A stretch of DNA of 64,000 nucleotides. Source: Pseudovibrio denitrificans JCM 12308. Lineage in GTDB: Bacteria > Pseudomonadota > Alphaproteobacteria > Rhizobiales > Stappiaceae. Made by a program: the position numbers and the translations under genes. The notes under the pieces are model-generated. The model did not search any database. It worked only from the letters and a program-made list of their open reading frames with translations, and was not told where the DNA came from. This document shows, one piece after another, positions 1 through 8,698 of this stretch; position 1 is the stretch's first letter, and each line of letters starts with the position of its first letter. The stretch is from positions 243,071 through 307,070 of the forward strand of contig NZ_BAZK01000007.1 of assembly GCF_001310815.1 (NCBI RefSeq), given 5' to 3'.

Positions 1-533
1 TACTTCGTACCGCCGCGACGCAATATTTCCGTCTTCTGGCTCATAAGGACGAGTTCGAGGTTGCCCGCCTGTTCACTCAGCCGCAGTTCAGGCAAAACCT
101 GTCGGACAGCTTTGAGGGCGATCTGAATGTGCGCTTCCACATCGGCGGTGGTCCCTTTGCACGAAAGGACCGGGTGACCGGTCTACCCGTAAAGACCGAG
201 TTTGGACCGTGGATGATGAAGTTATTCTCCCTCCTCTCCAGCCTGCGTGGTCTGCGCGGATCGTTCCTTGATCCGTTCCGCAACAATGAGGAGAGGGTTC
301 TCGCAAATGAACTGCGCTCATCATATGAGGCAGACATGGATCTCGTCTGCACTCATCTGGCAGAGGCCGGAGAGAAAGCTTCTCACGATCTTCTGAGCTG
401 GCCGGTGAAAGTTCGCGGGTTTGGACACGTGCGTGCAGGCAATGCTGAAAAAGCGTTGAAGCTGCGCGAGCGACGCAAAACAGCGCTTAGCAACGCACAA
501 AATAACGCAAAACAGGAAAAGGTGCCTGCGTAA
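1..533 (+). CDS. Indolepyruvate ferredoxin oxidoreductase, C-terminal end (partial)
   Basis: This is the last 176 codons of a larger gene whose 5' part lies outside the window; the frame starts at base 3 and is open from the window edge. The end carries the features of the C-terminal region of fused, iorA/iorB-type indolepyruvate ferredoxin oxidoreductases: a FGPWM stretch, then a GLRGSFLDPF stretch, a TEER-like NNEERV segment and a closing RGFGHVRAGN segment. These enzymes oxidatively decarboxylate aryl-pyruvates from aromatic amino acid breakdown to aryl-acetyl-CoA using thiamine diphosphate and ferredoxin. No cofactor motif falls inside this fragment, so the call rests on the tail only. 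A hairpin follows 26 bases after the stop, so it is probably the last gene of its transcript. Confidence 0.8.
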   Translation, partial: LRTAATQYFRLLAHKDEFEVARLFTQPQFRQNLSDSFEGDLNVRFHIGGGPFARKDRVTGLPVKTEFGPWMMKLFSLLSSLRGLRGSFLDPFRNNEERVLANELRSSYEADMDLVCTHLAEAGEKASHDLLSWPVKVRGFGHVRAGNAEKALKLRERRKTALSNAQNNAKQEKVPA

Positions 534-559
534 GGCTAACCTGCTGGATTAATTGGATA

Positions 560-593
560 AAACGGGGTGAAGTTTTGGAGCTTTGCCCCGTTT
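560..593 (+). terminator. Hairpin after the oxidoreductase gene
   Basis: The 8-bp arms AAACGGGG (560-567) and CCCCGTTT (586-593) can pair across an 18-base loop that has a further AAG/CTT pairing. No long T-run follows, so this may be a weak terminator. The rest of the gap, 594-1075, is AT-rich toward its end and has no convincing gene; a 104-codon open frame at 583-897 has no family features and is not annotated. Confidence 0.5.
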
Positions 594-1075
594 GCCTTTG
601 TGGCGGAACATAGCAACGCAAAACGGGCGGAAAGATTACTCCCCCTTCAATCCCCGTTTGGAAGCCCTCGGCACATGCAGCAGTTATCCCCCCGCCTCAA
701 ATGATGCGGATCTGCGTCTTCGTAAGGCTGATGAAAGTTGGTCTCGTGATGAAGATGTAGGTACTATTGCTGCTGTATATTCGACTTTTTCAAAGATTAA
801 TTCCAAAATGTGCATTATGCACTTATGGATAACCCCTAATAGTGATTGTAGTTTTATTTTAGTACTGTCGAATAAATGGGTTCTATATCAGAAATAATAT
901 CTGACTTAAGCTTATCTATAACATGTATTGTGGGGCAATATCCAGTTAAATATTAACAAAACTATAATAATAGTGATTGTTGTATTTACGCAAGGAGAGC
1001 GGTAATCAACCTCAGGTGGTTGGATCCGGCGTCATATGAGTGGAAGATGGCGGAACCCATACTGAATTTTACAGT

Positions 1076-3121
1076 ATGGCGAAGCAAAAAATGAAACTAA
1101 GTCATCGCATTGTCAGCGCATCCGCAGCGGTTCTTCTCGTTGCCTCATCCCTCGTAATTTCAATCGGGACATACCTCAGCATGCAAACCGTTGAGGAAGA
1201 CAGCCGCGCTTTGTTCAACTCGGTTGCCTCCGGTCTGGCCGTCACTGCGCAGGATCTATTAAAAGAGTCGCAGGTTATTTCCACAACACTTGCAAACACT
1301 TATGGCGCTGAGATCAGCACCGGAGAAGCATCTCGCAACAACATCGCGCAGATGACCGAAGCAGCTTTGCGCGGCACCACGGACATCCTCGGCATCGCCG
1401 TCTTCCTGCAACCGGATGTTGCAGGCAAGGATGCAGATTACATCGGTAAGAAGTACGCTTCTGACACAGGCCAGTTCGTTCCTTACTTCTACATGGAAAA
1501 CGGCAGTGTGCAGTCCCTGACAGCAGACATTGGCCGCGCGGATGTTCAGCGCCGCATGCGCCGTGCCATGCAGCAGAAAAGCCAATTTGTAACAGAGCCT
1601 TACACCTTTGATGTTGAAGGCAAGACTATCCTCTCCGCTTCCGTTCTGGACCCGATCCTGAATGCCCGCGGCGAGCCTGTTGGCGTGGTCGTGATCGACG
1701 TGGACTTCGACAAGCTGCAGGAGAAAATGAGCGCCGCGCACTTCTACGAGACAGGTCGTCTGGCCGTGGTCAGTGAAGGCGGTCTCTGGGTCAGCCACAG
1801 CGATCGTGACGTTCTGGGCAAGAAAGTGCGTCCGGTGATTGAGACCATCATGAATGGCGTCCGCGAGAAGGCCAACGTGCAGGAAATCGGTGACCGCTTG
1901 TTTATTCTGGAGAAATTCCAGCTGGGTACAACGGATCAGTTCTGGTTTGCTGGCATGTCCGTCACCACGGATGAGCTGGGCGCAGGCGCGCGTTACACCC
2001 GTGATATGGCGCTGATTGCAGCAGTGAGCTCCGGTCTTATCGGTTGTCTCATCCTGTGGTTCATCGGCAACTCAATCGCCCGCCCAATCGTCAATCTGAC
2101 GCATAGGATGCAGTCTCTGGCAGATGGCAATGTGAAAGACGAAGTCCAGTATACGGACCGCTCTGATGAAATCGGCCAGATGCTAACGCCTTGAAAGTGT
2201 TCGTCACTGCTGTTTCAGAACGCCAGACCTTGCAGTCTGAGGCGGAGAAGGAACATGAGCGTGAAGCCAACCGCCAGAAGGAAGCGGCCAAGCTGATCGA
2301 GGAGTTCTCCGGCACCGCAGAAACCGCTCTGGGTGTCATTCACAGCCGCTTTGACGAGCTGGAGCAGACCTCCAAAGAGCTGGCGAATATCGCCGAGAAC
2401 ACCAACGTTCAGACCACCGCGACCTCTGCCGCTTCAGAGGAAGCAACCGCCAACGTGCAGACGGTGGCTTCGGCTTCTGAAGAGCTCTCCACCTCCATTG
2501 AGGAGATTGCGCAGCAGATTGCCCGCACCAACAAGGTGATCACACAAACCAACGATGCAGCACAGGCAACCAATGCCAAGGTGATGGATCTGGACGGCAC
2601 GGCGCAGCGCATTGGTGAGGTGGTGAACCTCATTCAGGACATTGCCGAGCAAACCAATCTGCTGGCGCTTAACGCGACCATTGAAGCGGCTCGGGCCGGT
2701 GAGATGGGCAAGGGCTTCGGCCGTTGTGGCAACGGAAGTGAAAGAACTGGCCAGCCAGACCTCCAAGGCGACCGAAGAGATCTCCCAGCAGATTGCCGAG
2801 ATTCAAGGCTCCTCCAAGGATGCAGTTGAAGCTATTCAGGAAATCACCTCCAGCATCCGGCAGGTGAACGAGTTCGCGTCCAACATCGCAGCCTCTGTTG
2901 AGCAGCAGGGCGCAGCTACCGCTGAGATCACCGAAAACGTGCATCAGGCAGCAACAGGAACACAGAACGTTTCTGAAAACATGGTGCTGGTGGCGCAAGC
3001 AGCTGAAAAGACCAACCAATCCTCTGATCTGGTCTCTAAAACCGCCTCTTCCGTCCGCGAAGAAGTGATCGGCCTACGCGAACAGATCGACGACTTCCTG
3101 TACAAGGTGCAGTCTGTATAA
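1076..3121 (+). pseudogene. Methyl-accepting chemotaxis protein (two compensating frameshifts)
   Basis: The restored protein is about 681 residues. It has an N-terminal membrane segment (about residues 10-30), a periplasmic Cache-type sensing domain, a second membrane segment near residue 320, a HAMP domain (ARPIVNLTHRM...DEIGQM) and a cytoplasmic signalling domain with the conserved hairpin tip ([20 protein letters not shown]). It would pass ligand signals to CheA/CheW. The frame breaks twice. Near 2181 a base is missing (ATGCTAACGCC where ATG GCT AAC GCC would continue the protein). Near 2720 a base is extra (TTCGGCCGTT for TTC GCC GTT). The two cancel, so the start and end share a frame. 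I chose ATG 1076 (MAKQKMKLSHR) because the positive charges sit just before the membrane segment; an upstream in-frame start at 1040 is possible. Confidence 0.85.
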
Positions 3122-3145
3122 GGCTGTCCACACTGAGAATTCCGG

Positions 3146-3177
3146 CTGGCGAAGACCTGTGCTTTGCCAGTCTTTTT
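3146..3177 (+). terminator. Rho-independent terminator of the chemoreceptor gene
   Basis: CTGGCGAAG (3146-3154) pairs with CTTTGCCAG (3162-3170), with one G-T pair, and is followed by TCTTTTT. It lies 25 bases after the chemoreceptor stop codon. Confidence 0.75.
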
Positions 3178-3212
3178 ATGCGGGGAAGCAGCGCTTCATC
3201 TGCGGAATAAGA

Positions 3213-3551
3213 TTAGCTCGCGACCTCTTTGGCGAAGTAGCCTGACTTCACAACGCTTTCTGTTTCTGAATGACCCGGAATGACGGTCGCAAACCCCTCG
3301 ATAACCTGGCTGCTGAACTTTCTGAGTTCCACCATTTCCTCTGAGTTATAGAAGGTCAGAGCGGCCTCAAAACTCTCGAACCTGTACATCACCATGTTCG
3401 TATAAGGGGTCGGATCCGCAAGGGCTTTCATCGGGCTCGCGACGATTAGTTCTCCGCCATACTTTTCGAGAATAGGCACGGATCTTGGGCCGAGTTCCTC
3501 AATGCGGGACCTGTCGATAATGTTGTAGTGGTGAAGAACATAACCAGCCAT
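3213..3551 (-). CDS. DUF1330 family protein
   Basis: This 112-residue protein is of the usual length for the DUF1330 family, a small ferredoxin-like (dimeric alpha-beta barrel) fold of unproven role. Visible family features are the opening MAGYVLHHYNIID, a central GGELIVASP stretch, the MVMYRFESFEAALTFYNSEE segment containing the typical F-x-S-x-E-A-A-x-x-F/W-Y pattern, and a closing hydrophobic strand. No signal peptide or membrane segment is present. It reads toward the chemoreceptor and away from the TetR gene at 3620, and probably shares that gene's direction but is a separate unit (68 bases apart). The function is not known. Confidence 0.75.
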   Translation of the reverse strand: MAGYVLHHYNIIDRSRIEELGPRSVPILEKYGGELIVASPMKALADPTPYTNMVMYRFESFEAALTFYNSEEMVELRKFSSQVIEGFATVIPGHSETESVVKSGYFAKEVAS

Positions 3552-3619
3552 TTGAAAATCCTAAAATTATAGAGGGGCAACGCATACCTTACTTCGCCTG
3601 CTAAGCAAACCAACTTCCC

Positions 3620-4189
3620 TTAGATCGTGCTGACAAGCACACTTACCGTTTCTTCCAGCTCATCCAGCGGGGTGCCGCCGCGGACCATGACGCGGAGGCC
3701 GAAGTAGCCGGCGGCGAGCAGGTTGGCCTTTTGCTTTCGCAGGGCTGCATTGCCCTTGTAAGGCTCGGAGACGGCGAGGGCGGTGTTGAACAGGTCTTGC
3801 GTGCTTTTGATGCCTTCCTGCGCATTCAACTGGATTTGTGGATCATCATGGGCGTGTTCAATGGCAGAGTTGCACAGGAAGCAACCACTGCGGTCGCCAT
3901 TGCGCACGGGCTCCAGCACAGCCTCAAACAGATCCACAAAGCGCTGCTTCGCGTCCGGGGCCTTGCAGATCACCTGTGCCAGATGGGTGATGTCCCGTTC
4001 GTGGTAAAGCTTCAGCGCCCGGGCGTACATGGCGTCTTTATTGCCAAATTCCCGGTAGAGCGACTGCTTTTTCAGCTCGGTTATCCTCTCCAGATCCTGC
4101 ATGGAGGTGCCATGGTAGCCTTTTTCCCAAAAAGCTCTCTGTATTCTGTCCAACGCAGTTTTAGGGTCAAATTCCCGAGGTCTTGCCAT
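3620..4189 (-). CDS. TetR family transcriptional regulator
   Basis: This is a 189-residue TetR-type repressor. The N-terminal helix-turn-helix covers about residues 5-55 (ALDRIQRAFWEKGYHGTSMQDL followed by LKKQSLYREFGNKDAMYARAL). The C-terminal half is the variable ligand-binding part, with a GCFLCNSAIE stretch typical of the subgroup with a TetR_C_16-like or similar tail. I chose ATG 4189 (MARPREFDPKTAL), the classic start of this subgroup, over the longer frame from 4246. A strong palindrome lies 35 bases upstream, between this gene and the divergent DUF417 gene, so it probably represses itself and that neighbour. Confidence 0.85.
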   Translation of the reverse strand: MARPREFDPKTALDRIQRAFWEKGYHGTSMQDLERITELKKQSLYREFGNKDAMYARALKLYHERDITHLAQVICKAPDAKQRFVDLFEAVLEPVRNGDRSGCFLCNSAIEHAHDDPQIQLNAQEGIKSTQDLFNTALAVSEPYKGNAALRKQKANLLAAGYFGLRVMVRGGTPLDELEETVSVLVSTI

Positions 4190-4224
4190 CACTCTATTCC
4201 CGCTCACAACAATGTTACCGATCA

Positions 4225-4259
4225 GTCCGTAATTCATTATGGACACATCGGTCCGTAAT
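4225..4259. promoter_or_regulatory. Palindromic operator candidate for the TetR regulator
   Basis: GTCCGTAATTCATTATGGAC (4225-4244) is an inverted repeat with 9-base arms and one mismatch around a 2-base centre. A further half-site GTCCGTAAT is repeated at 4251-4259, 26 bases on. The site sits in the divergent gap between the TetR gene (start 4189) and the DUF417 gene (start 4331), the usual place for a TetR operator. Binding is inferred. Confidence 0.6.
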
Positions 4260-4330
4260 ACATATACCTAAGCGCACAGGCTGGCAAGACCCGCCACAAC
4301 ATACTGCCAAATTCAACACAGGAGGTTGAT

Positions 4331-4831
4331 ATGACTGATCTTACTCACGCGACTGCCACACAATCAGAAGACAATGCCGCCCTGGGTGCTTTGTTCTCAG
4401 ACATCGCGAAAAACGGAATCTTCGCGGCCCTTATTCTCGTGTTCCTCTGGTTTGGCGGAATGAAGTTTACGGCCTATGAGGCCGGAGCAATTCGCGGACT
4501 GGTCGAGAATTCTCCCTTTCTTGGATGGCTTTACACATTCCTGTCCGAAGGAGCTGTGTCCAAACTCATCGGACTTACTGAGCTGACCATCGCTGGGTTA
4601 CTCGCCACCCGCTTCTTTGCTCCAAAGTTCGCGGTTTATGGCGCACTGGGCGCAATCGCGACATTCCTGGTGACCTTCAGCTTCTTCTTCTCCACGCCGG
4701 GCGTGTTCATTCCTGACACTGGCGTGCTGGCGATCTCTGTTATTCCGGGACAGTTCCTGCTGAAAGATATCGTCCTGCTGTTCGCATCCGTGTTCGCCCT
4801 GGGCAACGCCCTCAGTGCCACTTCAAAATAA
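4331..4831 (+). CDS. DUF417 (YkgB/RclC-like) inner membrane protein
   Basis: The 166-residue protein has about four membrane segments and matches the DUF417 family. Its features are the FLWFGGMKFTAYEAGAIRGL stretch after the first membrane helix, the WLYTFLSEG...IGLTELTIAGL middle and an SFFFSTPGVF loop, all family hallmarks. RclC of E. coli, in the reactive-chlorine response, belongs here, but the molecular role is unclear. A strong ribosome binding site (AGGAGGT, 4320-4326) precedes the ATG. Divergence from a TetR gene with a palindrome between them suggests inducible expression, perhaps by an electrophile or oxidant; that is inference. Confidence 0.85.
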   Translation: MTDLTHATATQSEDNAALGALFSDIAKNGIFAALILVFLWFGGMKFTAYEAGAIRGLVENSPFLGWLYTFLSEGAVSKLIGLTELTIAGLLATRFFAPKFAVYGALGAIATFLVTFSFFFSTPGVFIPDTGVLAISVIPGQFLLKDIVLLFASVFALGNALSATSK

Positions 4832-4856
4832 AGATATACTCCTCACTGTGCACTGA

Positions 4857-4883
4857 AATGGGGGCGCCAATGGCGCCTCCATT
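4857..4883. terminator. Strong hairpin between convergent genes
   Basis: A 27-base near-perfect palindrome with arms AATGGGGGCGCC and GGCGCCTCCATT (one G-T pair) and an AAT loop. It lies between the ends of the DUF417 gene and the convergent TetR gene at 4919. There is no T-run on the plus side, so it may act as a bidirectional barrier rather than a classic terminator. Confidence 0.55.
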
Positions 4884-4918
4884 GGGCTGTCTGCGGTTTA
4901 ACTATGAGAAAAGGGGAA

Positions 4919-5539
4919 TTACTTCCCGCCGGTCTTCATTCTGCTGCCCAGCACTTCCAGCGTAACATCAATCAATGCAAAGAGTTTTTCGCGTGGGGTG
5001 CCGAATTTTACCAGCTCGTAGAGGCCCTCGAAAACCATAATAAAGTAGGCGGTCAGGATTTCGATGTCCTCGGGGTTCTTCAGCTCATCCTGACACTGAG
5101 TCAACTTATCCCTGATCTGATCTTCCCAATCAAATTGCAGGTTCTGAAACTCCGCCCAAAGGCTCTCGTCAACGTAGCCAAGGTCCACAAGTGTCGGCCA
5201 GAAAAGGCCTTTTTCGGCTTTCAGGTCATCACAGCACAGCTCGGTAAACTCCATCAGCACCCCTTGCAGCGCCGAGTACGCATCCGAATGCATCGCCATA
5301 ACCGACTGCATTTGCTGGCTGTATTTGAGGTAGTACCACCGCAGCGCAGAGACCGCCAACTCCCGCTTCGACCCAAAAGCAGCATTGAGCGTTTTCGTAG
5401 ATACACCAACAGCTTCAGCCACATCGTCCATAGTGGCCGTTACTATTCCATTCCGCAAAAACACCCGGATGCTCGCATCAAACAGATTTTCGAGTTCGGG
5501 GATCGGAATGGCAGGATCAAATGGTTCGTCCGAGCTCAT
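4919..5539 (-). CDS. TetR family transcriptional regulator
   Basis: This 206-residue regulator has a TetR helix-turn-helix at about residues 18-65 (LFDASIRVFLRNGIVTATMDDV followed by VGVSTKTLNAAFGSKRELAVSAL). Its C-terminal ligand domain resembles no subgroup I can name. It converges on the DUF417 gene and is divergent from the stress protein gene at 5954, with 414 bases between them. The inverted repeat at 5621-5636 in that gap is a candidate operator. The target genes are unknown. Confidence 0.8.
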   Translation of the reverse strand: MSSDEPFDPAIPIPELENLFDASIRVFLRNGIVTATMDDVAEAVGVSTKTLNAAFGSKRELAVSALRWYYLKYSQQMQSVMAMHSDAYSALQGVLMEFTELCCDDLKAEKGLFWPTLVDLGYVDESLWAEFQNLQFDWEDQIRDKLTQCQDELKNPEDIEILTAYFIMVFEGLYELVKFGTPREKLFALIDVTLEVLGSRMKTGGK

Positions 5540-5620
5540 TTTGGAAATATAGATAAATCTCTATTCCCCTCAACAACGATGCTCGGCTTTAGAAAAAGAA
5601 ACGCAAAGCCAATGGGCTAG

Positions 5621-5636
5621 ATAAATTTCAATTTAT
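5621..5636. promoter_or_regulatory. Inverted repeat in the TetR/stress-protein gap
   Basis: ATAAATT-TC-AATTTAT is a perfect 7-base-arm inverted repeat about 80 bases upstream of the TetR start (5539). A related AGATAAATCT element lies closer, at 5551-5560. The remaining gap, 5540-5953, is AT-rich promoter-like sequence without a gene that I can support. Confidence 0.35.
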
Positions 5637-5953
5637 GTCGATTGTGTTGAGTACCCGCGAGCGCTTTGCTCTTTATGGCGTATGTGTAGTGCCTGCCTTT
5701 AAATATTCAAAATGTAATCACCGTGATTTTGTTTTGATGTATTATGTCTACCATAGATTGACTTAAGGTTATAATGCGTACGTAGGGTTATAATAATTCG
5801 GTGCGAGCTAAGTATAGCACCCAATTTACTTGTGTTTGTTTGCGTCCAACTATCACAGTATGAGGCGGGAAGGGCATTTCAGGCAACTCGACCGACTGGT
5901 GGGAGCTTTTCGCATTCTGCGCTTCATGAAGTGAGTCAATTGGAGGTTCAGAT

Positions 5954-6784
5954 ATGTCTATCAAAACAGTCGTCACCCTTACCGACACAACTGGCGATCA
6001 GGTCGCAGCCCGCGTTGCTGTTGATCTCTCCAAGCTGACAGATGCCTATCTGATTGGTGTGGTCCCAAACTACGAGACCTCCTACTACCTGTGCACGGCA
6101 GGCCCGATGCCACCTGACTATGAGCAGCGCTTGCAGGAACAGTCCGCCGAGTTGCTCAATAAGTCATTGGAAGGCTTTGCAAAACACTTTGATGGCTCCG
6201 GCGTGGAAGGTGAAACCCGCACCACCAACATCACTCTGGGTGGCACGTTTGACGAGCTGATGCATCTGGGCCGTTTGAGCGACGTCACCGTGATCCGTCA
6301 GGATGATCCCGCCAAGCCGGAACCCATGCGCTCTGCCATGATTGAGGCGATGGTGTTTGATACTGGTGTCGCGACACTTATTGTGCCGCATGCATATGAA
6401 AAAGCGTTCGCACCCAAGAACATCGCTGTGGCGTGGGATGGGTCTGGTCCAGCCTCCAACGCGGCGCACGCCTCCATGTCCATGCTGCAGGCAGCAGACA
6501 CCGTATCCGTTGTGATGATCACCCCGCACGATGAGCCAAGGCACTCAGAACTCACGGATATCCGCAAATACTTCGAGCGCCATGGCGTCAACATTCATCT
6601 GGAAGTGATGAGCAATGTCTCCGGTTCCGTGTCAGAGGCGCTGCTGAGCACCGTGGATCGTCTCAATGCCGATATGCTGGTGATGGGCGGCTATGGTCAC
6701 AGCCGTCTTGCACAATACCTGTTCGGCGGAGCAACGCGCAAGGTTCTGCATGATATGAAGATCCCGGTTTTGATGACCCATTAA
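5954..6784 (+). CDS. Universal stress protein, tandem UspA domains
   Basis: The 276-residue length is that of two fused Usp domains. The first domain (about residues 1-135) is degenerate. The second (about 150-276) opens with KNIAVAWDGSGPASNAAHAS and ends with the ATP-binding signature GGYGHSR...GGATRKVL (G-2x-G-9x-G-S/T type), so the second half probably binds nucleotide. Such proteins are cytoplasmic and support survival under starvation, oxidative or anaerobic stress. A GGAGG ribosome binding site lies 8 bases before the ATG. It stands alone, with a terminator directly after it. The partner or exact stress cannot be told from sequence. Confidence 0.9.
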   Translation: MSIKTVVTLTDTTGDQVAARVAVDLSKLTDAYLIGVVPNYETSYYLCTAGPMPPDYEQRLQEQSAELLNKSLEGFAKHFDGSGVEGETRTTNITLGGTFDELMHLGRLSDVTVIRQDDPAKPEPMRSAMIEAMVFDTGVATLIVPHAYEKAFAPKNIAVAWDGSGPASNAAHASMSMLQAADTVSVVMITPHDEPRHSELTDIRKYFERHGVNIHLEVMSNVSGSVSEALLSTVDRLNADMLVMGGYGHSRLAQYLFGGATRKVLHDMKIPVLMTH

Positions 6785-6794
6785 AACAAGCGGC

Positions 6795-6822
6795 AAAAGG
6801 GGGCCTCCGGGCTCCCTTTTTT
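6795..6822 (+). terminator. Rho-independent terminator of the stress protein gene
   Basis: AAAAGGGGGCC and GGGCTCCCTTTT pair around a short TCC loop, and the T-run (TTTTTT) follows 10 bases after the stop codon. Confidence 0.7.
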
Positions 6823-7020
6823 GCAAGTGTATTCCCTCTCCAATTTCTCAATAGTGTTTTCTACAGGCAATCTGGCGTGATTTTCCCAAAAGAATGCGGT
6901 TTGATTGCTTGCCTGCAGAAAACAAGTCAGTTTGGCGTCACCTTGTGCGGTCACCCTGCACCCTAACTGACGACATGGACTGCGCGTGCTGCTGCGCGCC
7001 CAATATTGGATATTGCACTG

Positions 7021-7617
7021 ATGAAATTGAGAGAAACTGCCGGTTTGACGGGTCTTCTGGCAGTATTGATGTTGATTGCTTTGCCCGCTCAGGCTGCCGC
7101 ATTTTCTACGGCACAAGCCAAGGCGGATTTCCTTCACGGTCTGTGGCATCCGCTTGGCGGGCTGGACCATATCCTGACCATGGTTGGCGTTGGTGTCTGG
7201 GCCGCGCTGGTGTTGCACCAGAAGCGCTTAATCTGGCCACTGGTGTTTACGCTTGTCATGTTCATGGCGTTTTGGGCGCGTTACTTGGGCGTTATTGTGC
7301 CATATGTCGAGATGGGCATTCTGGCCTCCGTCATCGTGATTGGTTTGCTCGTGGCGTTCGCTCTGAAGCTGCCTGTGGTCGTGGGCGCGCTGATTGTTGG
7401 TGTGTTTGCGGTGTTCCATGGAGCTGCCCATGCTGTTGAGGCCAATGCGAACAGCCTGCTGATTTACGCGCTCGGCTTTTCCGTTTCCACCTTCGCGCTG
7501 GGTCTGGCCGGTATCGGGCTTGGTTCATTGACCGAGTGGAACAGTGGCCGCATGTTCCTGCGCGCGCTCGGAGCCATCACGGCGCTCTTCGGCCTCTACC
7601 TGATGTTCGTGGCCTAG
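7021..7617 (+). CDS. HupE/UreJ family membrane protein
   Basis: A 198-residue membrane protein. After a signal-type segment (residues 1-28, ending PAQAAAF) it shows the family motif HGLWHPLGGLDHIL, whose histidines are thought to bind metal, and a second HGAAHAVEAN motif, with about six membrane helices. HupE/UreJ proteins import nickel or cobalt, usually for hydrogenase or urease. No such enzyme gene is adjacent, so the metal and user are open. I chose ATG 7021 (MKLRETAGL) over an in-frame TTG at 7006 because it gives a normal signal peptide. I found no cobalamin riboswitch-like structure in the 236-base gap before it. Confidence 0.85.
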   Translation: MKLRETAGLTGLLAVLMLIALPAQAAAFSTAQAKADFLHGLWHPLGGLDHILTMVGVGVWAALVLHQKRLIWPLVFTLVMFMAFWARYLGVIVPYVEMGILASVIVIGLLVAFALKLPVVVGALIVGVFAVFHGAAHAVEANANSLLIYALGFSVSTFALGLAGIGLGSLTEWNSGRMFLRALGAITALFGLYLMFVA

Positions 7618-7703
7618 TGTCTCTTTCGAGCGACAGTTTTTGAGGGAATGCCTCGGTTTTGAGGCTTTCCCTTCGCAAGCTCACTCAGTTCTGCTTAAGT
7701 CAA

Positions 7704-7729
7704 GGTGCGGTCTCGACCGCGCCTTTTTT
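7704..7729 (+). terminator. Rho-independent terminator of the HupE/UreJ gene
   Basis: GGTGCGGTC (7704-7712) and GACCGCGCC (7715-7723) form a GC-rich stem with one G-T pair, followed directly by TTTTTT. Confidence 0.8.
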
Positions 7730-7762
7730 ATTGCTAATTTTTAAGTGTGATTGCGAGTTTCA

Positions 7763-8671
7763 ATGAGTGATGACCGTTTTGTTGTAGCGCCAGAAGTGGT
7801 GCGGAAGATGCTTGATGAGCAGTTCCCAGAATGGAAAGACCTGCCTCTAAGGTGCGTTGAGAACGAGGGCTGGGACAACAAAACACTCCGCCTTGGCGAT
7901 GATTTGAAAGTGCGTCTGCCAAATGCTGCGGGTTATGTTCCGCAGGTTGAGAAGGAGTTTAAGTGGTTGCCAAAGCTGGCAAATCAGCTGCCCGTAGCCA
8001 TTCCTGAGCCCGTCGCTCTTGGCAAACCCTCAGCAGATTATCCGTGGCCGTGGTCTGTTTATCGCTGGATTGAGGGCCAGACGGTTTCTGCTGCCACCAT
8101 CAGTGACATGAACGTATTTGCGAAAGATCTGGCAGGCTATCTGCACGCGCTTTGGGCTGCGGACACGACTGGCGGGCCGATCGCGGGCGACCATAACTTC
8201 CACCGCGGCGGTGATCTCAGCGTTTATGACGAAGAGACCCGTTTTTTCCTTGCTGGCGTGACGGGTGATATTGATGCCAAAGCCGCGCTGATGATCTGGG
8301 CGCGGGCTCTTCAGTCTAAATGGACAAAACCCGCCGTCTGGGTGCAGGGAGACCTCTCAACCGGGAACATCCTCACGCGGAATGGCCGCCTCAGTGCAGT
8401 CATCGACTTCGGCTTATGCACCATTGGCGATCCCGCTTGCGACTTAGTTATCACCTGGAAGTTCTTCTCTGGCGCTAATCGGGAGTTTTTCAAAACCATG
8501 GTCGATGTGGACCAACCTACCTGGCACTGCGCCATGGGCTGGACCCTCTGGAAAGCCATCCGCACCCTCTACTACGCCAAACAAGACAACATCCCGGAAG
8601 AGCAACAGGCGGCCAAAGCCGTGATTGAGGCCGTGCTATCTGACGCCAACCTCACGGGCATAAAGACTTAA
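7763..8671 (+). CDS. Aminoglycoside phosphotransferase (APH) family kinase
   Basis: The 302-residue length is typical of APH-like small-molecule kinases. The nucleotide part opens with a WDNKTLRLGDDLKVRLP strand pair. The catalytic loop reads WVQGDLSTGNIL, with Gln in place of the usual His before GD but with the base Asp and the Asn kept. The metal site is VIDFG...GDPACD. Members phosphorylate aminoglycosides, macrolides, choline or other hydroxyl substrates; which one cannot be read from sequence, and a resistance role should not be assumed. ATG 7763 (MSDDRFVV) was chosen over an in-frame TTG at 7751. The last four codons (ATA AAG ACT TAA) are inside the 15-bp sequence repeated after the autotransporter. 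Confidence 0.8.
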   Translation: MSDDRFVVAPEVVRKMLDEQFPEWKDLPLRCVENEGWDNKTLRLGDDLKVRLPNAAGYVPQVEKEFKWLPKLANQLPVAIPEPVALGKPSADYPWPWSVYRWIEGQTVSAATISDMNVFAKDLAGYLHALWAADTTGGPIAGDHNFHRGGDLSVYDEETRFFLAGVTGDIDAKAALMIWARALQSKWTKPAVWVQGDLSTGNILTRNGRLSAVIDFGLCTIGDPACDLVITWKFFSGANREFFKTMVDVDQPTWHCAMGWTLWKAIRTLYYAKQDNIPEEQQAAKAVIEAVLSDANLTGIKT

Positions 8672-8673
8672 GC
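8659..8673. repeat. 15-bp direct repeat, left copy
   Basis: CATAAAGACTTAAGC covers the last codons and stop of the APH kinase gene. The identical 15-mer recurs at 14419-14433, just beyond the start of the autotransporter gene, so the two copies enclose exactly that gene. Confidence 0.7.
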
Positions 8674-8698
8674 CAAACCCAAAACGATTTTCTAAGAG

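Noticed and set aside
583..897. A 104-codon open frame between the oxidoreductase and chemoreceptor genes.
   Set aside because: It starts inside the terminator hairpin, has no signal, domain or binding site, and its base composition changes along its length.
7763..8671. Naming the APH-fold kinase, the chloramphenicol-phosphotransferase-like gene and the beta-lactamase-fold gene as antibiotic resistance genes.
   Set aside because: Only the fold families can be seen; substrates are unknown, one lacks its nucleophile and one has an early stop.
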